64,000 bases of DNA, taken from positions 16,430,001-16,494,000 of the forward strand of contig JBHGNT010000015.1 of assembly GCA_043228905.1 (NCBI GenBank), written 5' to 3'. The stretch's first letter is position 1, and every line of letters begins with the position of its first letter. Below, one piece after another: positions 35,980 to 48,909 of the stretch. The stretch comes from Azolla caroliniana. Its lineage: Eukaryota; Polypodiophyta. Under the pieces are notes generated by a model, which had not been told where the DNA came from, did not search any database, and was given only the letters and a program-made list of their open reading frames with translations. The translations under genes were made by a program, and so were the position numbers.

Positions 35980-37260
35980 TATGGGACACAACATATTTCA
36001 TCCTTCTCGTGATCCTAATTGGGGATTCAATATGGCTGCAAATACCTTAAGGATAGACGAAATTTGCAATGAAGTGGAAACTTGGTATGAAGTCATAGTT
36101 TTGTATGACTTGGTGAACATCACATGGAACACTAGTTTTAGATGGGCCAACGATAGAGGTGCATAAAAACATAGCAAATTTTTAGACTATTATGAACATA
36201 TTGATTGTAGAGCTCACCTTACCATTATAATGTCTAGCCACGTTGAGTATTGGGATATCTTGTGCAAGAAATAAAATGCTTCCAATATTGCAATTCCTTG
36301 ATTCTCCTATTTCCAAGGAGAACATTGCTAAAGTTGATGAGGATTCTCTTCAACAACAACCCAATATTAGATGGAGCCCCCACTTAGTTTTCCAAAATCT
36401 CAAAGACATGTGCATTGATCAACAATAGTCCATCCATCACATAAGCCTATATCCACACATCCATGAGGGGATAATAAAGCTAATATATAAAGGAGGCAAG
36501 AAGGGTAATGATAAAAGTTGGACACCTTTAACTACGCTCACTTTTTCGTACAAAATATTTGCTAAAGCTCTAGCCAATCAAATAGCTCAATTCACACGAC
36601 ATATTGGTATGAGAAGAATGCAAGGGCTTAATAATGATGGAAAAGCAAGACTACGCTTCCAAAAGCAATAAAGACAACTTGATTTCAAAACAATGTGGGA
36701 TAAATGTGGGAAGGGCAAGCATATGATTCCAAACCCAATTAAGATCACATGTATTCCAAATTTGATTTTGACAAAAAGTAATCATAAATTAGAGTAGAAC
36801 TTTGTCCTCTAATCTTTGCATGTTATAGCTCTTGGGAAGATATTAAGTTTATCAATATATTTTTCCATGGTGTTATTGCTTGTATTAACATAAATGTTCA
36901 CATCTTGATTCTTTGAGCCATTTTTTTCCCACTCCAAGCAAGGTTGCCCATTGTTGTTTGATGTTGATGAGAATGGACTTGGCAAGTCCAAGAAAAGGTT
37001 AACAAAGATGAGTTAGAGACATGGAATTTGCCAAATAACAAATGATTTCATTGATGACACAAATGGTTTGGTGAAGAATAATGAGAGTTCTCTTAGGTAC
37101 TTTTCGCAATGGCTAGAGAATTTTTGTATGTGGAACAAGGCTCTAAAATCAATCACAAGGAAATAGAGATCACGTGCCTTCTTAAAGATTCTCTTATCCG
37201 CTTATTATCTAGTATCCATCCTTCGACATCTAGGGAGACCTATGCACTACATGTGGTGGA
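35980..37260 (+). mobile_element. L1-like LINE relic
   Basis: Plus-strand fragments in several frames line up with an L1-type ORF2. They are an endonuclease-to-RT linker (NKMLPILQFLDSPISKENIA, 36258-36320), the RT start LIYKGG followed by SWTPLTTLTFSYKIFAKALA (about 36480-36580), motif B SKQGCPLLF (about 36935-36961) and motif C FIDDTNGLV (about 37049-37075, expected ADDT). Frames shift between blocks and the catalytic motif is altered, so it is dead. This RT differs from the LINE at 2.4-5.4 kb. Ends are not defined. Confidence 0.65.
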
Positions 37261-37344
37261 TGCAATACTGGTCATGAATCACATTCTTACTTTATGTTTT
37301 GTTTATCAACTATGTTGTTGGAAACCTTTTCTAGCACAATAATA

Positions 37345-37432
37345 ACGAGTGACAGACCCTATCGGTAGGTTGTTTACACTACTAACACTACAACTTGGGT
37401 TCGAAACCCAATTTTTTCATCTCTACATTACA

Positions 37433-37477
<45 letters not shown>

Positions 37478-37565
37478 TAGATGCCATTGTGGAATGTAGG
37501 GGTTAAACCCATGACCACCTTGTCTCCATTGGGCAACCTTACCAACTAAGGTACATCCATATGAG
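37345..37565. mobile_element. tRNA-derived SINE-like pieces flanking an (AT)n tract
   Basis: On the minus strand, TACCTTAGTTGGT near 37550-37538 resembles a pol III A box and GGTTTAACCCC near 37517-37507 a worn B box about 30 bp on. The unit then runs into (AT)n at 37433-37474, as SINE tails can. On the plus strand GGGTTCGAAACCC at 37395-37407 is a perfect B-box-like sequence that faces it. No tRNA cloverleaf could be drawn, so I do not call a tRNA gene. Confidence 0.4.
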
Positions 37566-37924
37566 CTCTCTCTCTTGTTCTCCACACATACACACATACA
37601 TAGACACACACATCTCTTTATCTAAATTTTTGTGGGAACCTAACTCGGGGATATCAAAAGATTGATTGGGCATGGATGAGAGTACCAATGATATGCTTGA
37701 CTTGAAATAACGAAGTGGTAACCCAAGGAGCACGAGCATAGCATGGCATAGCAAAAGGGTAAGAAAGCAAGGAACATGCCGGGTTGGTTGAAGCACCCCA
37801 TTGTAAAGTGGGCGGGCGGTCACAAGGACCCAAAACCAACACCAACACTAACACTCACACACGACTAACACAAGACCAAGACCAAGACCAAGACCAAAGA
37901 AGAAGAAGAAGAAAAAGAAGAAGA

Positions 37925-39500
<1,576 letters not shown>

Positions 39501-40985
39501 TGAGTTAAAACATATTTTTTTTGTTTTCTTTTCTCCATTTGTCTTTCTTCTTCTTTGAAGTAAAGACCATTTCTTTTGTCAATAATCTTGCCTGTACATC
39601 AAGCTAAACAATTTGAATGAAGGCGTTAATTTATTCATATTTTATGCACCTTTAAAGATGTTTTAAACAGGGTCTTAATCAATTCTCAAGTATTTAAACT
39701 AAAGAGGAGTACAAGGTTCTCATGGCACTATATCGAGAAACAAATATTTATTAATTGGTGGAGCTCTCCTCTTCATGCAGGAAATCCTTGGAAAGGATGA
39801 GAATACACCACAAGTGTATAAGAGCTGAGTAGAGAAGGGTTCTTTGTAATACAGCTCCCCTGGAAATCTTTATGCACCCTTTTTGTGTGAAATCTTATCT
39901 CTAACAATATGTGATTGGTTGATTTTGTAGCTCTCATCTCATACCTTTTAATGGTATGATTGATTGCAAACAATGGATCATTTTAGTATGGGTATGTTAA
40001 ACTGGGGAGAATTCATCACAATAACATTGGCCTTCAAGAAATGGTTAGGTTGCATGATACAGCTTCTGGGCATTGAGCTCAATCTATGTATGTATATCTC
40101 TATGAGGATCAGTTGATGGTGTTCAATAGAAACGATTAATCTAAATACCTTCATTATATGCCATTGTAAAGCTGAACAAATTTCCATCTCTTTTATGGCC
40201 CAAAGGATAGCCAAAATATGAATTGAATGTTGTCATCCTAGATTGTGATTCACTATTCTCTTTTAGGCATACTATGTTCCAAAATCCTATCTATGGTCTG
40301 GCTCTCGTGGAATACTTACTGGTTTACCTTGAAAAAATGTTATGGCTACAATATCAAGTTTCTTATCAGATTCTCACAGTAGAGGCTATTTTTCACTGGA
40401 ATATTGTAGAATGCAGGTGTTTTCTTCTTCTATGACATTTTTACCCATTACAATGTATGCTTAGGCACGTGCAAAAAATTCTTGTTCATCAGACTTAGCA
40501 ATGGCAAGAATGAGGACGAGAACAAGAAATTTAAAATCTCTTATAGGATGTAAATTACTGCATCCATATGTAGGTAGGTGTACACAAAGAATTAGTTGAG
40601 AAAGATAACATCCCCCCCTCTGCACTAGAATGGCCCTAAATTCCTCTCATTCTGGTCTCCCAAACAAACTTGGATATTGGTACTTCTGAAAATGAAGTCC
40701 TCTTCTCAGTTTTGTGTTTTCATGGCCTATACTCATCTTTGTGTTCAGTTTGTGTAATGTATTTTGTCTTTGATTACCGTTGTTTATCTCGTTGTATTTG
40801 ACCGTTTCTTTATGCTCAATGTCATTGACATGTTTTGACACAATACGAAAATGTGAAAGGTCGATGGTATTCTATTTATATTTCATTATGCAGAGCTGAG
40901 CTCAGTGGATGAGGTTCTTGCTAGGCTTCGAGTCATTGAGTCATTTTCTAAAGCAAAAGATGTAAAGGAATAAAGATTTAATCAT
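39501..40985. other. GGPPS 3' flank and intergenic sequence, no gene recognised
   Basis: T-rich downstream sequence without coding signal or recognised transposon ends. Confidence 0.45.
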
Positions 40986-40989
40986 AATT

Positions 40990-41360
40990 ATCATCTAGTC
41001 AATGATAAATTAAAAACCGACAACGGTTCGGTTTCTGCTTAACCGGTTTGAGAGTTTCCAAACCTGAACTGAACCGGTTCCAAAACCGGTTTAGCCTAGT
41101 TGATAAAGCCTTAACTGGGCCAAACCAGTTAAGCCTAAACCGGTTTAGGAACCGGTTTAGTCTAGCCGATTAAGCCTTAATTAGGTTGGAAACCACTTTG
41201 GCCCAAATCAGGTCGGTTCAGTTTGAGCCATCCCAAACTGAGCTCAAACCAGTTAAGGAAGCTCAAGCCTAAACTGAACGGAACCACCAAACTGCCAAAC
41301 CGTTAAAAATGGTTTAACGGTTCAGTTAGGCTTGATCCAAGCCGTTGCCAATTCCTAATC
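40990..41360. mobile_element. AACCGGTT-rich element, possibly a hAT-like MITE
   Basis: About 350 bp dense in AACCGGTTT/AAACCGGTT and AACTGAACCGG motifs on both strands. It includes the hairpin AACCGTTAAA...TTTAACGGTT near 41298-41322. The ends carry CGACAACGG (left) and CCGTTGCCAA (right), which are roughly inverted. I did not find a matching target duplication. Confidence 0.35.
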
Positions 41361-41866
41361 AATATATTTTAACTACACTTCATACATATCATATCGTCAA
41401 GGGTTATTAAACTAAGCTCGAATATCCATGGTAAGTCGAGATCACAATATCTTGACTTTTACTAGGTAAAAGAAAAACCATTAAAGCTCTAAGATTATGT
41501 TGGATAGACTTAGTCTAAGCCATAATTAATATATATACGTATCAATAATGCTAGTGAAAAGCTAATATTTTGCAATAAAATAAGCTATATTGAAAATGAT
41601 TTTTAATAACATGAATTATGACCCTTCATGTATTAAGGAATTTATTATTATTTGTTCAAGATTGAATTTGTGGGGTTGAAGGGATAGATTAGAGTGGTTT
41701 TGGAATGTTTATCGCAATAGAATGGCTTAATTTAAGTAGGTAGGGGTCACATAGTATAAGATTATGTGACACCTCTTATGTCGATATATTTGTAACAAAT
41801 TAGTGAATAAGTTGAGAGAAAAAGCCCTTCTTGGTGCCTCTTACATTGGTGCATTCATCACATATA

Positions 41867-41893
41867 CAGTAGACATTCAGTTAAGTGTGCACT
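41867..41893 (+). repeat. Left terminal inverted repeat of the pogo-like element
   Basis: Starts CAGTAGACATTC directly after TA. It pairs with 43260-43287. Confidence 0.75.
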
Positions 41894-42315
41894 TTGAACG
41901 CAAGGGAAAAGTGCGCACTTAACCGAGCTGCGCATTTAGGGCTTTTTTAGTAATAATAAAAAAAATCCCAATTTTTTCTTTCCTGTTCTAATTTTGAGAA
42001 AGCCCAACCCCAACAGCCATCGTTGAGGCCCTCCTTGCTGCTATAATCGCTCCCACGCTGCTGCAATCCATGTCACTCACCACGTTTCTTTCTTATGTCT
42101 ATTTTTTGGTGTTTATGCTATGAATACGAGAGAAAGATTCTGAAGAGAAGGGAGGTCTTGTGGATAGTTTAGATGGCCTGATTCTCTACATATTTTAGAT
42201 TGTAATCGTTTAGAGATTGTGCGTGATGTCGTTAGTTTGAATTGTGGCATGTGGTTTAGGAGAAACGATCCACGTACTTGGTTGAGATAGTGCTACAAAA
42301 ATACCTAAGAGTAGC

Positions 42316-43015
42316 GAGCTATCAATCAATTAATAGTTTTTCTTTTATGTGAGTCCACATAACGAGCTATTAATCGATTAATAGCTTTCCCTTCATGTGA
42401 CTCCACATAATGAGCTATTAATCGATTAATAGTTTTTGTTTTATGTGAACTCACATAAAAGAAAAACTATTAATCAATTAATAGCTTTCTCGTAATGTGA
42501 GTCCACATAATGAGCTTTTAATTGATTAATAGTTTTTCTTTTATGTAAGTTCACATAACGAGCTATTAATCGATTAATAGTTTTCCCCTAATGTGAGTCC
42601 ACATAACGAGCTATTAATCAATTAATAACTTTCCCCTAATGTGAGTCCACATAATGAGCTATTAATCGATTGATAGTTTTTCCTTTATGTGAGTTCACAT
42701 AATGAGCTATTAATCGATTAATAGCTTTCCCCTAATGTGAATCCACATAATGAGCTATTAATCGATTAATAGCTTTCCCCTAATGTAAGTCCACATAATG
42801 AGCTATTAATCGATTAATAGTTTTTCCTTTATGTGAGCTCACATAATGAACTATTAATCGATTAATGGCTTTCCCTAATATGAGTCCACATAATGAGCTA
42901 TTAATCGATTAATAGTTTTTCCTTTATGTGAGCTCACATAATGAGCGATTAATCAATTAATAGCTTCCCCTAATATGAGTCCACATAATGAGCTATTAAT
43001 TGATTAACCAATCGA
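42316..43015. repeat. 48-bp satellite of alternating palindromes, about 15 units
   Basis: Each unit contains two palindromes. One is 22 bp centred on ATTAATCGATTAAT and flanked by AGCT (perfect at 42365-42386). The other is up to 18 bp centred on TGTGAGCTCACA (perfect at 42829-42846). Pyrimidine-rich linkers (TTTCCCCTA or TTTTCCTT) separate them. Most units keep both palindromes even where bases differ. No coding content. It lies wholly inside the pogo-like element. Confidence 0.9.
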
Positions 43016-43259
43016 TAGTTTTCACTTCATTGACCCTCACCCAACCTATGCAATGGTAGGAATGCAAGATCTAAGTTCAATTCATTTTGTGGTTCACAAC
43101 ATCAATTTTATTAAATGTTGATCATTTTGTTGTTTTTTGAATGTTTAGAATATAGTTTCAATTTGGTTTTATGTAATTTCATCATGAAATAATGAAATTT
43201 TTATGATCTCTATTTTGACCTCTATAAAAAGCGCACTTAATAGAATGGCACATTTAAGT

Positions 43260-43287
43260 GGGCACGCACTTAACCGAATGTCTACTG
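43260..43287 (-). repeat. Right terminal inverted repeat of the pogo-like element
   Basis: Ends GAATGTCTACTG before TA at 43288-43289. Inverted copy of 41867-41893. Confidence 0.75.
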
Positions 43288-43289
43288 TA

Positions 43290-45359
43290 AATGAAGAAGG
43301 AAAATTGAGATTAAAAAACCTTACCTTTACATGTACATCCACATCCATATCCACATTTATTAAGAATATAATACGTTACTTGATTTTAGTAAGTGAACTA
43401 ATTGAGACCATTGTAGGTTGGTTGTGGATTGTGCTTGTTGTCATCAATGTTTCGGATCACGGTTAATAGATTCAATAGCAAGTGCCCATGACAGGTTCGT
43501 CGCCCATTTGATATGTTTCTTCACCTTCTTAGAAAGGATCTAACATGCGAATGTGCTTGTTGTGATAGAGGGTTATTAACTTAGTAGCCCACATCAAGGT
43601 GTTGGATGATTACATGCCAGATATCACCATGCCATTTCTAGACGATATTCCCATTAAGGGTGGTGTATGAAGCTTTAAATGTGAATACATGGTGTAGAAT
43701 CAATGTTAGAACACATTGTGGATTTTGAAAAGATGCTCTGAAAACCAGAAGATGCACAATTGCCCTTCTTTGGTTAGAAATACTCATTAGGCAATCAGAA
43801 ATACTTGTGGTTAAGCACTTGTGTAGGTTGTATGGTTGGAAGACGTCTTTATCAAAAGTAAATGACATTATAAAAAGAGGTAAGGAAGTGGGATGCTTTT
43901 TTGGACATGTGTGCCTTTTATCATATTTGAATTTTGCATTAGACCCATGAGGCTAAGTCTTTGTACACGTTGCTGAACAAAGGTAAAATGTTCAAGTGGG
44001 ATGGCAATATAAGATTGAAGGACTCCTACTCAATGCATGTTACGTACTTGCCCTATGTAGCAATGCGAACATATCCACATTGATACCAAGGATGTTAGTG
44101 TGAGATAAAGAGGACACAAGAAAAATAAAGTTAAAAGCCTAATGGCAACCCCAATGTCAAAGGAGCTAATACTTTTGTAAGACTATAAATGTCATATTTG
44201 TGCATTTTACATCTCCTTTGCCCCTAGATTTATGCTAGAGCTCTCATTCTCATTCTCATTCTCATTCCTTTCCTTTATATATTACATGAAATCAACACCA
44301 AGTGCTCATTTGAAGCCGAACACTAATATCTTAGTATACGTTATGTGGTGTACCTCAACTCATTGAATTGTGGTTTTCTTATTACTGTATGCCTTAAATG
44401 TCAGTGTGTGTCCTAAATCTCAATATGTTTAACGCTCAAGCCCTATTAAAGGCTTAGGTGACCCTAAACCTAAATGAAACATGGAAGTGTGAGTTCACTA
44501 AATCTATGTATACAACTATTGGTAGCTCGAGAGTGCCTCATAACCACTCTCACGAGGGTATATGGCGGTCCATCCTAATACACAACTTGAACTAGGAGAG
44601 AGAAATCAGGGTGAAATGAAGACTTGTGCTTAGTACGGAGCACCTCAAGGCAACTCATGTTTTGGCACCAGTGTTGGGCATTGGTATTGCCGTTATTGAT
44701 TGTAAGCTCCAAAGCCAAACTTTATATATCAAGGGAAGGGAGTGCGTGAAAAGGACTCAAGAGGGCACCCGGACAAGGTAAATGAGGAACTAAACATGGA
44801 GATTAGGTCCCTCAACGTGAAGACGAGTGCTTATTTTATGCGGATTAATTTTTTCTTTCTTAAATATATTATTTTGTGTGAGTATTTTTATGTAGTCACT
44901 TTATCATCTCTAATCTAATGATTAACCACTAATCACTTGGAATCTTTTTTTAGTTTTTAATATCAATCTCATGTCCTTTGCTTGGGGGCAATAACAGTTT
45001 AGGCATAGAGGCCAACACAGTTGCCCATCAAATTCCCTCTAATTTGCTCCCTTCCTTTTCCTTAAATTGTTGGCATATAGATTTGATTGGTCTACTAGAT
45101 CTTTGAGTTTGCTTGAAAATTCAATTATATTATAATTGATCGAATACAAAAGAAAAGGTAAGATTTATGGGCCAAAAGAAATTTTCGTTGGCCAAGAAAA
45201 TCATTGTCAAAATATGTGGCAATATTGTTAAATCTAAGTGCATGTTTATCATCTAATTCATAATGATATTGCTTACAATGTGTGTGCTTATCATCTAAAA
45301 TGTAGATATTCTTGAACCCTATCATGCAGTAATAAATGTACAAGGGACAAAAAGACGAA
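43290..45359. other. Intergenic sequence without recognised genes
   Basis: AT-rich. Short minus-strand open frames (for example 43868-43638) carry no motif I recognise. CATTCT repeats lie near 44250-44267. Confidence 0.45.
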
Positions 45360-45680
45360 ATAAATGTGTATCGTTGTAGTCATAGAATGAACCATATGTA
45401 TCATACGTGCATTCGCATTCGAGAATGATTCAATCAAGCTTGTATGGTAAATCATCTCGAAGTTAGATTGGATTGACAAGTTGGATTGGATTGACTATGC
45501 TCTATATTATATATATTGATTCACTCTCAATCCCAATAAGTGGACTCTAATCCATTGTGAACCACCAACATAAGTATGGTTGCAATCATAGATTGAAATA
45601 TTCGCATTCGTGGGGCCTGCCCCACGAATCCATACGAATAGGAATACGAATACACGTAAATATATTCGTTTTCTTCTTTT
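45360..45680. repeat. Dispersed ATTCGCATTCG repeat fragments with a hairpin
   Basis: GAACCATA, CATTCGCATTCGAGAATG and TCTCGAAGTTAG (45380-45470) resemble copies A and B of the MITE-like repeat. At 45606-45629 ATTCGTGGGGC and GCCCCACGAAT form a perfect 11-bp stem with a 2-base loop. Confidence 0.5.
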
Positions 45681-45828
45681 TTTTGAAAATAAAAAAATAA
45701 AAAAATAAAAAAAATTGTGTTTTATTTACGAGCGAGTGAACAGTGGCCAACAGGAAGCAAAGACGCCTCACCCTACTCCCTCTGCGTGCTACTTACACCC
45801 TCGCTTCCCTCTATATCCTGTTCTCGGC

Positions 45829-45865
45829 CAGAAATTAGGGTTTCGACAGAAAACCCTAATTTCTG
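45829..45865. repeat. Inverted repeat carrying telo-box motifs
   Basis: CAGAAATTAGGGTTT and AAACCCTAATTTCTG form a 15-bp perfect stem around a 7-base loop. Further CCCTAA motifs lie at about 45980-46003. This could be part of a plant promoter, but no gene follows. Confidence 0.7.
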
Positions 45866-46002
45866 TCATAATCCTAATTTCGACAAAATTTCTTCTTTTC
45901 GGCCTGCGTCATCGACTCCCTCTCATGCTCTACCTAATCCTACATCCTGTTGTCCGCTACAAATTCAGAGTTTCACTGAAACCCTAAGTTTTGCCAAAGC
46001 CC

Positions 46003-46330
46003 TAATTAATTAATTATTAATGCATTAATTGATTATTAATTAATTAACTAATATTTTCCAATGAATTAATTAATGTGTTAATGAATTAAGATATGTATTT
46101 GTAAATTAATTAATGTATTAGTGAATCAATTAATGTTTAAGTGAATTAATTAGTTAATAGTAAATTAATCATTATATTAATGAGTTAATTAATTATTGAT
46201 GTATGTCTGTGTACACATATATGTATGTGTGTGTATATGTATCTATGTATGTGTGTGTATATGTATATATATGTGTGTGTATGTGTGTATATATGTATGT
46301 GTATGTATGTATGTGTGTATATGTATATGT
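46003..46330. repeat. TTAA-rich and (TATG)n low-complexity tract
   Basis: Runs of TTAATTAAT up to about 46200 are followed by GTATATGT/TATG repeats to 46330. An open frame across it (MYVCVYV...) is a repeat artefact. Confidence 0.85.
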
Positions 46331-47339
46331 AAACGAATGGTTTTATAATATTCTTAGGGCCATTTTCTATTCTCGAATACCACGAATATTACGGATGTCG
46401 AATCTCAAGAATATCACGCATGGCTCAATCTATGGTTGCAATATTTGCATTGTATCACATGCATACCTTTGGGATGCTTCTTAAGAATCAAGACATCTCT
46501 ATCCTCCTCACTTTAGAACTTTACAAAAAAATGAGTATGAACTATAGAGATTGAATCAAAATATGTCATTATAAATTATAATCAAACGTTCAAAAACTCA
46601 TAAAACATATATTCGAGAATATGAAGAAAAGAAAAGACAGTGGTAGCATGGCAACTTACTACTAGGGTGAGCTAATTTGTAATGATAATCAATGAAAAAA
46701 TAAAACAAAAAGGAGTACGGATTTCCCCTTTTAAATGTGTTCGTTTTCAAACGTTTGAATGCTTGCACGAACACGTATATTACGTTCTATGGAACTTGTA
46801 GTAATAACAACACCAATCCCGAGTCCCTAAATGTCAACTATCTTACTTCCAACCAAGTTTCGAGATTTTGGCCAAGATATCTTCGACAAGGACAAAACTA
46901 TCATTCTCCAAGAAAATTGTCCCATCGATCTTCAAGCAAGAAAAAATCCAACTTGGGGACCATATCGATGAAAATCTAGCAAGTATTTAAATTGCTCTGA
47001 CCTCTTCCTAGTTCTGTAGGTTGTATGTCTCCTGCACAAACCATCTTCACGACTTTACTTGTCTTGCAGCCTCCTTGATGCCACACCTTCTTCAAGTTGT
47101 AATCTACAAGCTACTCCTTTCCTCGCTTTCCATGCATCTACCCTTAGGGGCTTTTATGGGGGGCATACTGCTTCTTCTCCCTTTACCGCACTCCTTGAGA
47201 CGGCTTGCTCACCGCCTTGACCAACAAGCAATTTGTTTTAATTAATTAATTAATTAATGTACATACATTTGACCTTTAAATAGTCAATCTGGATTCATCG
47301 AGAAGACCCGAGACTTAAGAACAAAAGAGACACGAAACA
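46331..47339. other. Intergenic sequence without recognised genes
   Basis: No coding signal was recognised. TTAATTAATTAATTAAT sits at about 47237-47254, just left of the Ty3 relic. Confidence 0.45.
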
Positions 47340-47530
47340 GAAAGGGTTGTTGCAAAGGCGACGAAGGAGGACAAACAGAACTAGAAGGTCATCTAGATAT
47401 TGAAACTCGCCTTTGACATTGAAACATGCACCAACCTAAAGGAGGTGCTTGAGTCCAGGATCCTCAACATCAACTTTGAGTTGACACTTCAAGAAGTGGA
47501 TCGTGAAGGAGTTCCACATAGTGATCATTA

Positions 47531-48013
47531 TGTTAGGAAACAGGTCCCTCTGGATGGGAAGTGAGAAGAACAGTACTGATGAGCAAACTCGGCCGAGGCC
47601 GAAACCGGATGTGGAGGACTCGGCTACGCAAGACCCGGTGAGAACCAGATGACAAGTACCCAGCTACGGAAGACCCGGTAAGAACCGGATGAGTACCCAG
47701 CTACGGAAGACCCGGATGAGGAGTACCCAACTACGGAAGACCCAATGAGAACCGGATGAGGAGTACCTAGCTACGGAAGACCCGGTGAGAACCGGATGAG
47801 GAGTACCTGGCAAGAGCCGGATGATGAAGGCCCGGTGAGAAGTGCTCACCGGATGAAGGGACATATTTGTAAATATGTTTCTGAGAGTCCATCGGGACTA
47901 TATTTGTAAATAGCCGAAAAGTCATATTAGTATAAATATGACTTAGGGCAAACAGAGAAGGTAGAGGATGTTGTCATTCTTGTTGGCGCAAGACTAGAGA
48001 GCGCATAATAGTG

Positions 48014-48065
<52 letters not shown>

Positions 48066-48314
48066 GAGGTCGTTGCCTCTGTTGTAACCGCCGCCTGTGG
48101 CGAAGATAGAAAGCTTGAGGTTGTTGCATGGGTGCTTTACTGTTGTACATTGTAACATAGTGATAGTTTGCAGCCTGTGGGCTGCCGTGGTTTTTTCCCT
48201 AGTTTGGGTTTTCCACGTAAACATCCTGTGTACTCTTCTCTTCTTTTGTGTCGTGTATCCATTCCCGTTTTTCTGTGTATGTTTCTAAACTCGGTTGTGG
48301 CCGAGTGTTGCACA
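47531..48314 (+). repeat. LTR copy 1, enlarged by an internal minisatellite
   Basis: Starts TGTTAGG and ends GTTGCACA. From about 47880 onward it aligns to the second copy (TTTGTAAATA, CATATTAG-ATAAA-TATGAC, GGGCAAACAGAG, a (GA)n run, GTTGTAACCGCCGCC, ACTCGGTTGTGGCCGAG). Between about 47620 and 47830 it holds several units of about 40 bp around GAAGACCCGGTGAGAACCGGATGAG-like sequence that occur once in copy 2. Confidence 0.7.
47620..47835. repeat. Minisatellite within LTR copy 1
   Basis: Five or six imperfect units of about 30-45 bp with cores CTACGGAAGACCCGG, GAGAACCGGATG and GAGTACC. Units differ in length by internal deletion. Confidence 0.75.
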
Positions 48315-48555
48315 TAGGGAGCGTGCAGTTCCTATCACATTGATGTGATCCAGAGAAAGAGAAGGGTGGTTGAAGAAACAGGCGGTGTAAATACCATCAC
48401 GATATAGGAATAGATGAGGATAACGAGACTACACTATTAGGTGGAATACATAGTGTTGACATACTATGTAGTCACAAGGAGGAAAGAAGCCATTACACAC
48501 CTGCACGCACTGGGCTCGAGCAACAACTAAGGCTCCCGTAAAAAATTGAGATAAA

Positions 48556-48909
48556 ATGGAGTTATTGTATGTAGAGCTCATTGATCATGACTCCAAGATC
48601 AACATCATATTGTCCGATTTCTACAATCGTACGGCGTGGCACATAGAGAGGAATCACGACTGCAAGGTCCAAGCAGTGACCAAAGTCATGGAGGATTTAT
48701 GTGGTGACGGCCCCAATATTAGAGTTATGATTGGGGATGCGTCTTTAGATCAAAACTTCTTAGCCTAGGAGAAGTCCTTCTATTCGATAATGTTGGGGCA
48801 ACCATACATCGCAACAGTAGGGATTGCGATTAAGGTAATTAAAAATGGAGCGACATTTGCAAGGAACCAGAGTCGGAATGGGAAGCAGTTGATACAATTC
48901 CTTAATGTT
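48556..48909 (+). pseudogene. Retropepsin-like protease relic of the Ty3-type fossil
   Basis: The frame from 48556 reads through one TAG (48766-48768) to 48909. LIDHDSKIN stands where DxGSEIN-type active sites of this protease group stand; the catalytic Asp remains but the Gly is replaced. The flap and C-terminal part includes IRVMIGDASLDQNFL and IMLGQPYI. Dead by stop and active-site change. Confidence 0.5.

Larger units (their letters stand above)
41867..43287. mobile_element. Non-autonomous pogo-like (Tc1/mariner) DNA transposon, 1.42 kb
   Basis: The left end CAGTAGACATTCAGTTAAGTG (from 41867) and the right end CACTTAACCGAATGTCTACTG (to 43287) are inverted copies with one mismatch in 21 bases. 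Both are flanked by TA (41865-41866 and 43288-43289), the target of this superfamily. CAGTAGAC-type ends resemble pogo/Emigrant/Lemi elements. Inside the ends are extra TTAAGTGCG motifs in inverted order (about 41915-41930 and 43230-43245). No transposase frame was seen. About half of the interior is the palindromic 48-bp satellite at 42316-43015. Confidence 0.75.

Noticed and set aside
37490-37565. tRNA gene
   Set aside because: A-box and B-box-like motifs exist, but no acceptor stem or anticodon arm can be formed.
42316-43015. CRISPR-like array
   Set aside because: The spacers are repeated too and each unit is palindromic throughout. It sits inside a transposon in eukaryotic DNA, so it is a satellite.
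45829-45865. MicroRNA precursor
   Set aside because: A 15-bp stem is too short for a plant miRNA hairpin and consists of telo-box sequence.
46203-46484. Tyr/Val/Cys-rich protein
   Set aside because: It is a translation of (TATG)n/(GTAT)n low-complexity DNA.
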